The notes under the pieces: model-generated
The model's input: the letters and a program-made list of their open reading frames with translations, nothing else
Database searches by the model: none
What the model was told of the DNA's origin: nothing
Shown: piece by piece, positions 8,814 to 18,130 of the stretch
Layout: each line of letters begins with the position of its first letter
How positions within the stretch are numbered: position 1 is the first letter of the stretch
Source of the DNA: Lentimicrobiaceae bacterium
GTDB lineage: Bacteria > Bacteroidota > Bacteroidia > Bacteroidales > F082
DNA: 32,083 nt
NCBI GenBank assembly: GCA_002708315.1
Contig: PANC01000004.1
Coordinates: 1-32,083, forward strand
Direction: 5' to 3'
Translations under genes and position numbers: made by a program

Positions 8814-8898
8814 GAATTGTTGATAATATTATAATTATTAATTAACCACAAAAATTAATGATAATGTTATTACATATTTGAAATTAAAATACATGTAA

Positions 8899-10596
8899 TT
8901 AAATCACAAGAAGCCAAGCAAAGCCATGAGCTTCAAGTATAATATCATCATTAGCCATAACAAAGCCGTTCATATTTAATACAGCAAGGTTATTATCTGA
9001 TAGGGGGGTTTTTAGTAATTGTTTTTCAGCTGAGAGGTTATTTAAAACCAATATTTTTTCGTCCAAATATTTTCGAACATATGATAAAATTTCATGGGGC
9101 TTATCCGCAACAACATCGATAAAATTAAGATCTCCTCTGCCAAATGAAGTAAAGTCTTTCCGAGTATTTAACATACTACTTATCATACTAAATACCTGTG
9201 AATGAAAATTATCTTCTTTCTTGAGGTCTTGCTCTACATTCATCCAGTCAATTTTACCACGAACAAGAAATCTTGTATCATCCTTTCCTGTTTGTTTTAT
9301 TTGGTTATAATAGTACTTCTTGTCATTGAGTTTACCAAACTCATCACCATAATAGATAACTGGTGTTCCCAGAAGAGTTAGCATAATGCTATAAGCAAGG
9401 CCAATTTTATCTACATTTTTTTGCATTAACTCTGATAATCTTGCAGATATTCCTTCACCAACTCTAAAGTCCCATGAAGCATCATGACAATAGCTATCAT
9501 AGATATATTTTCTATCCTCCTCACTTACATATACTAATTCCAAGCTAAGCTCATCATGAACTCTAAGAAATGTAAACCATTGATTACTATCACTTATTTC
9601 CGGAGTAAATGCATTACTCAAAATATGTTTTATGGGTTCAGAATTAGCGCTTGCTATTGATTTATATATCATAGGCATAAGTGGAAAGTGATACGCTGCA
9701 TGGCACTCATCATTGTTACCTAAGTATTTAACAACCTCTTTTGGCTCCTGGCAAGCCTCAGCCAATAGTAATGTTTCAGGGTTTACATATTCAAGAGCAG
9801 CTCTAAAAAACTTGACTATTATATGTGTCATTTCCAAGTTTTCACAATTTGTACCATCCTCTTTCCACAAATAAGGTATTGCATCAGCCCTGAATCCATC
9901 AACACCATTTTTTTGCCAATAGAGTAAATTTCTTGTCATTGCCAAAAGGACATCTGGATTTCTGTAATTAAGATCTGGTTGAAAACTAAAAAATCTATGG
10001 AAATAATATTTATCATCTAACTTTTCCCAGTTTGACTTTTCTATACCCTTAAACAATATACGTGCATCACGATACTTATCTGGTTTATCACTCCAAATAT
10101 AATAATCCGTATACTCATTTACATCCTTCTTTTGAGAATCAATAAACCAAGGATGCTCATCAGAAGTATGATTGATTGCAACATCAAATATAACTCTGAT
10201 TCCTCTTTTGTGTGCCTCTTCAAGAAATGAACCAAATACAACCTCTTGATCATCACGAGTGCTTTCGTCAGACAATCCAAGTAGCGAAGGTCTAATTCTA
10301 TCATATTTACTAATATCAAAACCTGCATCACGCATTGGCGATTGAAGTATTGGCAATAGCCACAAACAATTAATTCCAAGGTTCTTTATATAATCAAGCT
10401 TTTCCGTTAATCCATTAAAATCCTCATTATAAAGGTTTACATACAAGGAGTAAACAATTGCATCTTTAAACCAGCCTTTTGACACTTCCTTTTTGTCAGA
10501 AACACTAATATTAGAAATAAAAACATCCAGTTTATCAGCGGGGAGGTGAGGATAAAGTTGATTCCAGTAATTATAGAGTTTAAGTTTATTTGTCAT
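8899..10596 (-). CDS. GH13 alpha-amylase-family enzyme, trehalose-synthase-like (cytoplasmic)
   Basis: A 565-residue glycoside hydrolase family 13 protein without a signal peptide. The (beta/alpha)8 barrel motifs are present: region I DVAINH, region II GFRADAIPYL with nucleophile Asp238, acid/base Glu280 in LLAEACQ, and Asp348 in FLRVHDE. The context around them (QSPMRDAGFDIS, FQPDLNYRNPDV, PYLWKEDGTNCENLEMTH, HDELSLE) resembles trehalose synthases, which interconvert maltose and trehalose. A maltose- or sucrose-type transglycosylase remains possible. No fused maltokinase domain is present. About 50 residues at the N-terminus (YWNQLYPHLPADKLDVFIS) precede the barrel and are unfamiliar. Start 10596 (MTNKLKLYNYWN) is preferred over an ATG thirty codons upstream, because the extension carries no recognisable domain and would run upstream of the promoter box at 10623-10630. 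It is divergent from the two exported glucan enzymes. Confidence 0.85.
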   Translation of the reverse strand: MTNKLKLYNYWNQLYPHLPADKLDVFISNISVSDKKEVSKGWFKDAIVYSLYVNLYNEDFNGLTEKLDYIKNLGINCLWLLPILQSPMRDAGFDISKYDRIRPSLLGLSDESTRDDQEVVFGSFLEEAHKRGIRVIFDVAINHTSDEHPWFIDSQKKDVNEYTDYYIWSDKPDKYRDARILFKGIEKSNWEKLDDKYYFHRFFSFQPDLNYRNPDVLLAMTRNLLYWQKNGVDGFRADAIPYLWKEDGTNCENLEMTHIIVKFFRAALEYVNPETLLLAEACQEPKEVVKYLGNNDECHAAYHFPLMPMIYKSIASANSEPIKHILSNAFTPEISDSNQWFTFLRVHDELSLELVYVSEEDRKYIYDSYCHDASWDFRVGEGISARLSELMQKNVDKIGLAYSIMLTLLGTPVIYYGDEFGKLNDKKYYYNQIKQTGKDDTRFLVRGKIDWMNVEQDLKKEDNFHSQVFSMISSMLNTRKDFTSFGRGDLNFIDVVADKPHEILSYVRKYLDEKILVLNNLSAEKQLLKTPLSDNNLAVLNMNGFVMANDDIILEAHGFAWLLVI

Positions 10597-10622
10597 TAAT
10601 TTTATCAGATATTTTGCTAACA

Positions 10623-10630
10623 CAAAATTA
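10623..10630 (-). promoter_or_regulatory. -7 promoter element of the GH13 gene at 8899-10596
   Basis: The plus strand reads CAAAATTA, i.e. TAATTTTG on the minus strand, 26 bases before the chosen start. A CAA (TTG on the minus strand) at 10656-10658 is 25 bases away, slightly long for a -33 element. The 270-bp divergent region 10597-10866 therefore holds promoters in both directions. Confidence 0.5.
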
Positions 10631-10827
10631 GTTGAATAAATGTTGATTAATACGTCAATAGCCCAATAATGGTTTAAATCGAACAATACTTATAATTTAA
10701 TTTATCAGTATGTTTGTATCAATCGTTTGCATAGGATGCTTTAGAATAAAAATGTGGCAGCAAATAAAATCTAATCGTGACAAGTTTTAATTTAAGTCAT
10801 TAATTTAATCAAACGGCTTTTTTATTA

Positions 10828-10835
10828 TATTTTTG
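10828..10835 (+). promoter_or_regulatory. -7 promoter element of the GH31-GH13 operon (TATTTTTG)
   Basis: Exact TAnnTTTG match, 31 bases before the GH31 start codon. No TTG was found at the -33 distance, which may mean the promoter depends on an activator. Confidence 0.5.
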
Positions 10836-10866
10836 ACAAGCGAATTATCTGATAATTAATTGTTTC

Positions 10867-13344
10867 ATGACTAAAATTATATTCCTTCTATTTATGATAA
10901 CTTCTATTGCCTCGATTAATATAGGTTGCAATAGAGAAGCGAAATTCACAGAAACTGATAAAATTTATGACTACAATGAAAGAAGATATATTACTCATAA
11001 TAACTATGACAGCATTGTTGAAGTAATTACCGACCATGGCACCACACTAATAATTCCTTATGAAAGCAATATTATAGAGGTAAGGCATTACCCGCAAAAT
11101 GGTCCAAAAGGAAATAAATCAGATGCAGTAATTTTAAAACCAGAAGGTACTTTTCATAGTATTATAGATGAGAGTAATTATCTGAAATTATTAACCGATA
11201 GTTTATCCGTGGTAGTAAACAAAGATCCTTTTTTTATATCATTCATATACAATAATGATACTATCATAAAGGAGGAAAAAGGATACTTTAGAAGGAACGA
11301 CACAGATGGAATAAGATTTGAAATTGATGCCAATGAAAAAATATACGGATTGGGTGAAAGAGCTGTTTCTCTGGACCTAATTGGAGGAAGATACAATCTT
11401 TACAATAGACCCAAATATGGGTACGAGATTGGTGCAAAAAATTTAAACTACTCAGTTCCTCTAATTGTATCATCAAAAAAATATCTGTTATTATTTGATA
11501 ACCCTCAAAAAGGATATGCTGATGTTGGAGGAACAGAATCTGGCATCCTTGAATTTGGGGCCATTGGTGGAACCATGAAGTATGTATTAATAGGTGGGAG
11601 TGATCATAAAATGATCGCAACCAATTATTCCAAACTAACAGGTTTCCAGCCATTGCCGCCGATATGGGCTCTTGGAAACCTGCAATCAAGGATGGGATAT
11701 AGAACGCAAGAAGAAACAGACTCAATAGCAAATTTAACCATTGAAGAAGGTTTCCCTCTGGATGCAATGATAATTGATCTATACTGGTTTGGAGATAGTC
11801 TTTTAGGAACAATGGGAAGACTTGACTGGTATAAACCCAATTGGCCGGACCCAGAGAAAATGATATCAGGTTTAAGGAAGAAAGGTGTTAAAGTTGTACT
11901 TATAACAGAACCTTATATATTGGACTCCCTTAAAAATTTCACTATTACTGATAGTTTGGGTTTGCTTGCATTAGATTCTCTAGGAAATAGTTACGTGAAT
12001 ACAGAATTTTATTTTGGGAATGGTGCTCTTCTAGATATTTTTAAACCCGAGGCTGGAATTTGGTTTTGGAATAAATACAAACCCCAAATAGATATCGGTG
12101 TTGCCGGATGGTGGGGTGATTTAGGTGAACCGGAAAATCATCCCTCAGACCAAATTCATATTAATGGTAGTGCTGATGAAGTGCATAATATTTATGGTCA
12201 TTACTGGCATAAAGCACTATATGAAAATATGAGAGAAGATTATCCAAAGATGAGGCTTTTCAATCTCAACAGATCTGGATATGCTGGATCTCAACGCTAC
12301 TCCATTTATCCATGGACAGGAGACGTAAGTAGGAGTTGGGGTGGCCTGCAAGCACAAGTTCCTTTAATGATACACATGGGACTATGCGGACTACCATATA
12401 TACATTCAGATGCAGGTGGATTTGCTCAGGGAGTTATGGATAATGAACTTTATACTAGATGGCTTCAAATGTCATGTTTTTCACCAATATTGAGACCCCA
12501 TGGCTCAGATATTCCCTCTGAACCAGTTTATTTTAATGATACGACAAAGAAAATTGTTAGAAAATTTATGCACCTCAGATATCAATTGCTTCCATACATT
12601 TATAATTTGGCAGCAGAAGCAACAATTAATGGCTATCCAATTGTTAGACCATTGTTTTTTGAGTTTTCAAAAGACACGAATACATATAAAATTGGAAATG
12701 AATATATGTTTGGTGAGGATATTTTAGTTTTTCCTATTGTTGAAAAAAATCAAAAATATGCAGATATATATTTACCCAAAGAATCTGATTGGTATAGTTT
12801 ATGGGATAATCAGATATACTCTGGTGGTAATATCATAACCCAAAAAGTAGACTTGGAAACCATCCCGATTTTTATTAAAGCAGGAGCCTTTATTCCATAC
12901 ACTAACTATGTAAATACCACTGATGATTATTCAAAAAGAAACTTGCTGATCAAATACTATTTTGACCACTCTTATAAAACAAATAGTTACAGCATGTTTG
13001 AGGATGATGGGAAAACTTATGGGACATTAGAAAATAATAATTTTATATATATTTTAATGGAAAGAGAATTCATTTCCGAAAAGAAGTATAAATATATATT
13101 AAAATCTAAGGGTAAAGGCTACGAAGAGGAACCAGAAACTAGAAATATAAGCATTGAAATAATTGGTTTAGATGACTCAGGTATTGATAAGCTTTATTTG
13201 AATGGAGAAAAATTAATACAAATTAAAAACCATACAACCGGTAATCCAGGATACTCATATGACGTAGAAAAAGGAATATGGAATATTAATTTTAAATGGG
13301 TCGGGCAAGATGTAGAATTACTTCAAATTGGAAAAATTAAATAG
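10867..13344 (+). CDS. GH31 alpha-glucosidase / alpha-transglucosylase, exported
   Basis: An 825-residue family 31 glycoside hydrolase acting on alpha-glucosidic bonds outside the cytoplasm. The N-terminus is a signal peptide, probably of lipoprotein type with Cys21 (IGC), although Asn at -3 is not canonical. An N-terminal beta-sandwich with IYGLGERAVSLD leads to the barrel. The nucleophile is Asp418 in GWWGDLGEPE and the acid/base is Asp486 in YPWTGDVSRSW, 68 residues apart. RWLQMSCFSPILRPHGSD is also a family signature, and C-terminal beta domains follow. WGDLGEPE and the 68-residue spacing are, as I recall, like the Cellvibrio japonicus alpha-transglucosylase Agd31B (Asp412/Asp480), so glucosyl transfer is a real alternative to hydrolysis. 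The gene heads a two-gene operon; the next start is 19 bases past its stop codon. Confidence 0.9.
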   Translation: MTKIIFLLFMITSIASINIGCNREAKFTETDKIYDYNERRYITHNNYDSIVEVITDHGTTLIIPYESNIIEVRHYPQNGPKGNKSDAVILKPEGTFHSIIDESNYLKLLTDSLSVVVNKDPFFISFIYNNDTIIKEEKGYFRRNDTDGIRFEIDANEKIYGLGERAVSLDLIGGRYNLYNRPKYGYEIGAKNLNYSVPLIVSSKKYLLLFDNPQKGYADVGGTESGILEFGAIGGTMKYVLIGGSDHKMIATNYSKLTGFQPLPPIWALGNLQSRMGYRTQEETDSIANLTIEEGFPLDAMIIDLYWFGDSLLGTMGRLDWYKPNWPDPEKMISGLRKKGVKVVLITEPYILDSLKNFTITDSLGLLALDSLGNSYVNTEFYFGNGALLDIFKPEAGIWFWNKYKPQIDIGVAGWWGDLGEPENHPSDQIHINGSADEVHNIYGHYWHKALYENMREDYPKMRLFNLNRSGYAGSQRYSIYPWTGDVSRSWGGLQAQVPLMIHMGLCGLPYIHSDAGGFAQGVMDNELYTRWLQMSCFSPILRPHGSDIPSEPVYFNDTTKKIVRKFMHLRYQLLPYIYNLAAEATINGYPIVRPLFFEFSKDTNTYKIGNEYMFGEDILVFPIVEKNQKYADIYLPKESDWYSLWDNQIYSGGNIITQKVDLETIPIFIKAGAFIPYTNYVNTTDDYSKRNLLIKYYFDHSYKTNSYSMFEDDGKTYGTLENNNFIYILMEREFISEKKYKYILKSKGKGYEEEPETRNISIEIIGLDDSGIDKLYLNGEKLIQIKNHTTGNPGYSYDVEKGIWNINFKWVGQDVELLQIGKIK

Positions 13345-13363
13345 TAATATAAAATATAGAAGC

Positions 13364-14746
13364 ATGGAAAAATTAAAAATTAGAGTACTCTCAATATTTA
13401 TTTTAGTAGTTATTGTGGCACTAACGACTTCATGTGATTCCACAATTAAAAAAAGATCAGATCAAAAGGAAAATAATAATCAATTACACGCATACTGGAC
13501 AAGGAATGCCAATATTTATGAGGTAAATATTCGTCAGTTTACAGATGAAGGGTCCATAAATGAATTTCGCAAACAATTACCTCGTCTAAAAAAAATGGGT
13601 GTTGATATATTGTGGATTATGCCCATACATCCAATTGGAGAGGTCAATAGAAAAGGAACTCTTGGTAGTTACTACGCTGTTAAGGACTACAAGCAAATAA
13701 ACCCTGAGTTTGGAAGTATTGAAGATCTCCGTAATCTAGTAGATGAGGCACATAATTTAGGCATGTATGTTATCCTCGACTGGGTTGCAAACCACAGTGC
13801 ATGGGATAATCCATGGGCCACAAGGCATCCTGATTGGTATAAAAAAGACGAAGATGGAAATTTTGTTTCACCATATGATTGGACTGATGTTATTGCATTT
13901 GACTACAACAATCCTGTCTTACGTGATTCAATGATGGATGCTTTAAAATTCTGGGTAAGTGAAACGGATATTGATGGTTACCGATGTGATGTTGCGGGCA
14001 TGGTTCCTGTTGAATTCTGGAATAGGGTGAGATATGAATTGGATTCAATCAAGCCTGTTTTTATGTTAGCTGAAGATGAAGATAATGATGATTTACTTAG
14101 AGAGGCTTTCGACATGAACTATGGATGGAAGTTACACCACATAATGAATGAAATAGCACAAGGAAAACAAAATTCCAATGATATATGGGATTACTTTGAT
14201 TGGAACGATAGTAAATACCCCAGTAACTCATATCGTATGTATTTTACATCTAATCATGATGAAAACTCATGGAATGGAACAGTGCAAGAAAGAATGGGTG
14301 ATGCTGGGGAAGTTATGGCTGTTCTATCATATACAATCCCTGGTATGGGTATGATATATAATGGGCAGGAAGCGGGGCTTAATAAACGGCTAGCATTTTT
14401 TGAAAAAGACACAATCTCATGGGATGAAATGCCTTATAATAATTTGTACTCAACCTTAAACAAATTAAAAAAGGATAATCCAGCACTTTGGAATGGAAAA
14501 TATGGGGGAGCAATCATTAGACTTGGCAACGAATCTAATCAATCTGTTTTCGCATTTTACCGTAAAGCGGACAATAACACTGTTATTTCGGTTCTTAATT
14601 TAACCGATAAACCCCAATCATTGGAATTTGAAAACTCAAATATAAATGGGTATTACAATGATGTTTTCGGGGAAGAAAAATTCAGAATAGAAGGAAAAAC
14701 AGAAATAAATCTAAATCCTTGGGGTTATTTGGTCCTAGTTAAATAA
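13364..14746 (+). CDS. GH13 alpha-amylase-family lipoprotein
   Basis: A 460-residue family 13 glycoside hydrolase, exported and probably lipid-anchored. The signal peptide runs to TTSC, with Cys24 as the acylation candidate. The barrel shows region I VILDWVANHSAWDNPW, region II GYRCDVAG with nucleophile Asp209, acid/base Glu237 in LAEDED, and Asp299 in FTSNHDENSW. A short C-terminal beta domain ends the protein. It has the compact architecture of periplasmic or surface alpha-amylases and would cut starch- or glycogen-type chains for the GH31 enzyme encoded just upstream. The start at 13364 (MEKLKIRVLSIF) puts the signal peptide at the N-terminus; an ATG twelve codons earlier overlaps the GH31 gene and is rejected. 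No clear terminator was seen in the 164 bases after the stop codon. Confidence 0.9.
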   Translation: MEKLKIRVLSIFILVVIVALTTSCDSTIKKRSDQKENNNQLHAYWTRNANIYEVNIRQFTDEGSINEFRKQLPRLKKMGVDILWIMPIHPIGEVNRKGTLGSYYAVKDYKQINPEFGSIEDLRNLVDEAHNLGMYVILDWVANHSAWDNPWATRHPDWYKKDEDGNFVSPYDWTDVIAFDYNNPVLRDSMMDALKFWVSETDIDGYRCDVAGMVPVEFWNRVRYELDSIKPVFMLAEDEDNDDLLREAFDMNYGWKLHHIMNEIAQGKQNSNDIWDYFDWNDSKYPSNSYRMYFTSNHDENSWNGTVQERMGDAGEVMAVLSYTIPGMGMIYNGQEAGLNKRLAFFEKDTISWDEMPYNNLYSTLNKLKKDNPALWNGKYGGAIIRLGNESNQSVFAFYRKADNNTVISVLNLTDKPQSLEFENSNINGYYNDVFGEEKFRIEGKTEINLNPWGYLVLVK

Positions 14747-14841
14747 CAATACTTTCCTTAATATTATATTATAAAATTAGATTCTAAAATAAAGAATAGT
14801 TTTTTTTGAATTTTATTGGATATTATTAGAAATAATAGTAA

Positions 14842-14849
14842 TATTTTTG
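14842..14849 (+). promoter_or_regulatory. -7 promoter element of the pruA operon (TATTTTTG)
   Basis: Exact TAnnTTTG match 61 bases before the start codon, with TTG at 14816-14818 placed 23 bases upstream as a possible -33 element. The flanks (TATTTTTGC, then ACTCC) look much like those of the metK promoter. Confidence 0.6.
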
Positions 14850-14910
14850 CACTCCAAAATACGACATATATTGTATGACAGTTTAGTTAATAAATTTAAT
14901 TCACAGAAAA

Positions 14911-16539
14911 ATGCAAGAGAGTTTATTTTCAGTACCACCGGTAAACAATGAACCAATATTATCATACATAAGTGGTTCTCCTGAAAGGGAAAAGCTTATT
15001 GCGGCATTAAAATGCGCAAAGGGATATGAAGCTGATATTCCAATGATAATAAATGGTAAAGAAGTTAGAACAGATGAAAAAATTATGATGAACCCACCGC
15101 ATGAGCGAGATCATGTATTGGGTTACTATCATCGTGGCAATGAAAGTCATGTTGAAGATGCTATAAATGCAGCTTTAATGGCTAAAGAGCAATGGGCATC
15201 AGTGTCATGGAAACAAAGAGCTTCAATATTTTTGAAGGCTGCTGCAATGATTGCTGGGCCATACCGAGCAAGAATTAATGCCGCAACAATGCTGGCTCAA
15301 TCCAAATCGGCTCATCAAGCTGAAATTGATTCTGCATGTGAATTAGCTGACTTTTTGAGGTTCAACGTTAGGTATATGACAGAGATATATACCGAGCAGC
15401 CTAATTCTGACGAAATTAATTGGAATAGACTTGAGCAACGTGAACTAGAAGGTTTTGTATTTGCTTTAACTCCTTTTAATTTTACCGCAATTGCGGGTAA
15501 TTTGCCATCTGCTCCAGCACTTATGGGCAATACAGTGGTATGGAAACCATCAAATTCTCAGGTATATTCGGCAGCTATAATAATGGAAATTTTTATGGAA
15601 GCAGGTTTACCAGAAGGCGTTATAAACCTTGTTTTTGTTTCCGGACCTGTTGCAGGAAAAGTTATATTCTCTCATCCTGACTTTGCAGGAATTCACTTCA
15701 CAGGTTCCACGGGTGTTTTTCAAAATATTTGGAAAGAAGTTGGCAATAATATTCATAAATATAAATCCTACCCTAGAATAGTTGGTGAAACTGGAGGGAA
15801 AAATTTTGTTCTTGTGCATGAGTCATCAAATCCTCGTGAAGTAGCAACAGCACTTACCCGAGGCGCATTTGAATATCAAGGGCAAAAATGCTCAGCAGCC
15901 TCTAGGGCTTATATTCCATCTAATTTATGGGATCAAATATGGGATGATGTTAAATCTGACATGGACTCAATCAAGATGGGTAGTGTCGAAGATTTTTCAA
16001 ACTTTGTAAACGCAGTTATAGATGAGGCTTCATTTGATAAGCTCGAAATGTTCATCAACAATGCAAAAAAAGATAAAAATGCTGAAGTAATCCACGGTGG
16101 AAATTGTGATAAAACAAAAGGGTTTTTTATTGAACCTACAATTATTTTAACTAAAGATCCTCATTACATAACCATGAAAGAAGAGCTTTTTGGGCCTGTA
16201 CTTACAATTTACGTATACGATCCAAAGGATTTTGATGAAGTTATTGATTTGGTCGACACCACATCTATTTATGCTTTAACTGGTTCAATATTCTCTAAGG
16301 ATCGTTATATAATTGAAAAAGTCCTCAAACGTCTAAATCATGCGGCTGGGAACTTTTACATTAATGATAAGCCAACGGGAGCTGTTGTAAATATGCAACC
16401 GTTTGGTGGTGCTCGTGGATCAGGAACAAATGATAAGGCTGGGTCAAAATTAAATCTACTAAGGTGGGTTAGCCCTCGTACTATTAAAGAATGTTTTTTA
16501 CCTCCAAAAAATTATAGATATCCATTCCTGGAAAAATAA
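14911..16539 (+). CDS. pruA: Delta-1-pyrroline-5-carboxylate dehydrogenase
   Basis: NAD(P)-dependent aldehyde dehydrogenase that oxidises glutamate semialdehyde/P5C to glutamate, the second step of proline catabolism. The 542-residue protein has the longer architecture of the eukaryote-like P5C dehydrogenases. The N-terminus FSVPPVNNEPILSYISGSPER is typical. Glu293 lies in GETGGKNFV and the catalytic Cys327 in YQGQKCSAASR. The substrate-side motif GGARGSGTNDKAGS near the C-terminus is also characteristic. No proline dehydrogenase domain is fused, and no putA-type gene is in the window, so the partner enzyme must be elsewhere. It is followed after 22 bases by a second aldehyde dehydrogenase, probably on the same transcript. 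Confidence 0.95.
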   Translation: MQESLFSVPPVNNEPILSYISGSPEREKLIAALKCAKGYEADIPMIINGKEVRTDEKIMMNPPHERDHVLGYYHRGNESHVEDAINAALMAKEQWASVSWKQRASIFLKAAAMIAGPYRARINAATMLAQSKSAHQAEIDSACELADFLRFNVRYMTEIYTEQPNSDEINWNRLEQRELEGFVFALTPFNFTAIAGNLPSAPALMGNTVVWKPSNSQVYSAAIIMEIFMEAGLPEGVINLVFVSGPVAGKVIFSHPDFAGIHFTGSTGVFQNIWKEVGNNIHKYKSYPRIVGETGGKNFVLVHESSNPREVATALTRGAFEYQGQKCSAASRAYIPSNLWDQIWDDVKSDMDSIKMGSVEDFSNFVNAVIDEASFDKLEMFINNAKKDKNAEVIHGGNCDKTKGFFIEPTIILTKDPHYITMKEELFGPVLTIYVYDPKDFDEVIDLVDTTSIYALTGSIFSKDRYIIEKVLKRLNHAAGNFYINDKPTGAVVNMQPFGGARGSGTNDKAGSKLNLLRWVSPRTIKECFLPPKNYRYPFLEK

Positions 16540-16561
16540 AAAATCTAAAAATCTAAAAAAA

Positions 16562-18112
16562 ATGGACACATCAGGATTCAACAAAACTGATCTATTAAAA
16601 AGTCTAGCAATAGCTGAAGTCAACAACGGGGTTTCAACTGGTACCAACTGGATAAACACAGATGGTGATATTACCAGTTCATATACTCCAATTGATGGTA
16701 CAGAGCTTGCAAAGGTCAGAAATGCAACACTTCAAGATTATGATTTAGTTGTTGAACAAGCACAGTCAGCTTTTAAAATATGGAGGGAGATACCTGCTCC
16801 AAAAAGAGGAGAAGTTGTTAGACAACTTGGAGATAAATTAAGAGAAAAAAAAGATGCCTTGGGTAAGCTTGTTTCCTTTGAAATGGGAAAATCATTACAA
16901 GAAGGGTTGGGAGAGGTTCAAGAAATGATTGACATATGTGAGTTTGCAGTTGGTTTATCGAGGCAATTACATGGATTGACAATGCATTCGGAAAGAGAGC
17001 TTCACAGAATGTACGAACAATATCATCCTTTGGGAATTGTTGGCATTATATCTGCTTTTAATTTTCCTGTTGCAGTCTGGAGCTGGAATACAGCTCTAGC
17101 ATGGGTCTGTGGTGATGTTTGCATATGGAAACCTTCTGAAAAAGCTCCTCTAACTGCAATTGCATGTCAAAAAATAACTCAAGAAGTATTTGAAGAAAAT
17201 AATGTTCCTGAAGGCGTTTCTTGTCTTGTTATTGGGGGTGCTGAACTTGGAATAAAAATGTCAAACGACAAAAGAGTTCCTCTAATAAGCGCAACAGGGT
17301 CAACAAAGATGGGTAAATCTGTTGGGGAAGCTGTTGGGAAAAGGCTTGGTAAATCTTTGTTAGAATTAGGAGGAAATAATGCTGTAATTGTTACACCTAC
17401 TGCAGATCTAAAAATTGTTGTTCCAGGCGTTGTTTTTGGAGCTGTCGGAACAGCTGGTCAAAGATGCACATCAACAAGAAGAGTAATAATTCATGAGAGC
17501 ATCTACGATAAAGTAAAAAATGCTGTTGTATCGGCTTATGATCAGATCAAAATCGGAAACCCATTGGACGAATCTAAACATATGGGTCCTTTAATTGACA
17601 AGCTTGCAGTTGATGGTTATCTAAAAGCTATCAATGCAGCAAAAGCTGAAGGAGGTAATGTATTAGTAGATGGTAAAGTTTTAGAAGGTAAAGAATATGC
17701 TTCGGGATGCTACGTTAAACCGGTAATTGTAGAAGCCGACAATAATTTTGAAATTGTGCAATCCGAGACCTTTGCCCCTATTTTGTATTTATTAAAGTAT
17801 TCCGGTGGTGTTGAGAATGCTATTGAGATACAAAACAATGTTCCTCAGGGTCTTTCAAGTGCAATTATGACAAACTCTTTAATTGAGTCTGAAAAATTCC
17901 TTTCTCATGGAGGTTCAGATTGTGGAATCGCCAATGTTAACATAGGAACATCTGGTGCAGAAATAGGTGGAGCATTCGGTGGTGAAAAAGACACAGGTGG
18001 TGGTCGTGAATCAGGATCTGATGCATGGAAAATTTATATGCGCAGACAAACTAATACTATCAATTATGGTAGTGAATTGCCATTGGCACAAGGTATTAAG
18101 TTCGACCTATAA
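16562..18112 (+). CDS. ALDH7-type aldehyde dehydrogenase (alpha-aminoadipic semialdehyde / piperideine-6-carboxylate dehydrogenase)
   Basis: A 516-residue NAD(P)-dependent aldehyde dehydrogenase. The sequence NFPVAVWSWNTALAWVCGDVC and the pair Glu268 (LLELGGNNA) and Cys302 (GTAGQRCTSTRR) match the antiquitin/ALDH7 subfamily. To my knowledge that subfamily has its catalytic residues at the same positions and oxidises alpha-aminoadipic semialdehyde in lysine breakdown. The C-terminal GGAFGGEKDTGGGRESGSDAWK stretch, which binds the substrate carboxylate in this family, also fits (key residues G-E-K and G-R-E-S-G). It is co-directional with pruA, 22 bases downstream. Both act on semialdehydes that cyclise to imines (P5C and P6C), a sensible pairing for proline and lysine use. 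No lysine aminotransferase or other lysine-pathway gene is present, so the substrate is inferred from the subfamily. Confidence 0.9.
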   Translation: MDTSGFNKTDLLKSLAIAEVNNGVSTGTNWINTDGDITSSYTPIDGTELAKVRNATLQDYDLVVEQAQSAFKIWREIPAPKRGEVVRQLGDKLREKKDALGKLVSFEMGKSLQEGLGEVQEMIDICEFAVGLSRQLHGLTMHSERELHRMYEQYHPLGIVGIISAFNFPVAVWSWNTALAWVCGDVCIWKPSEKAPLTAIACQKITQEVFEENNVPEGVSCLVIGGAELGIKMSNDKRVPLISATGSTKMGKSVGEAVGKRLGKSLLELGGNNAVIVTPTADLKIVVPGVVFGAVGTAGQRCTSTRRVIIHESIYDKVKNAVVSAYDQIKIGNPLDESKHMGPLIDKLAVDGYLKAINAAKAEGGNVLVDGKVLEGKEYASGCYVKPVIVEADNNFEIVQSETFAPILYLLKYSGGVENAIEIQNNVPQGLSSAIMTNSLIESEKFLSHGGSDCGIANVNIGTSGAEIGGAFGGEKDTGGGRESGSDAWKIYMRRQTNTINYGSELPLAQGIKFDL

Positions 18113-18130
18113 CGAAGTAAATCATATAAT

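Noticed and set aside
10597-10686. N-terminal extension of the GH13 gene starting at 10686
   Set aside because: The extra thirty residues resemble no domain and would be encoded across and upstream of the -7 promoter box at 10623-10630; the ATG at 10596 fits better.
11288-11812. 174-codon minus-strand frame inside the GH31 gene
   Set aside because: It lies wholly antisense to a gene with complete active-site motifs and shows no domain of its own.
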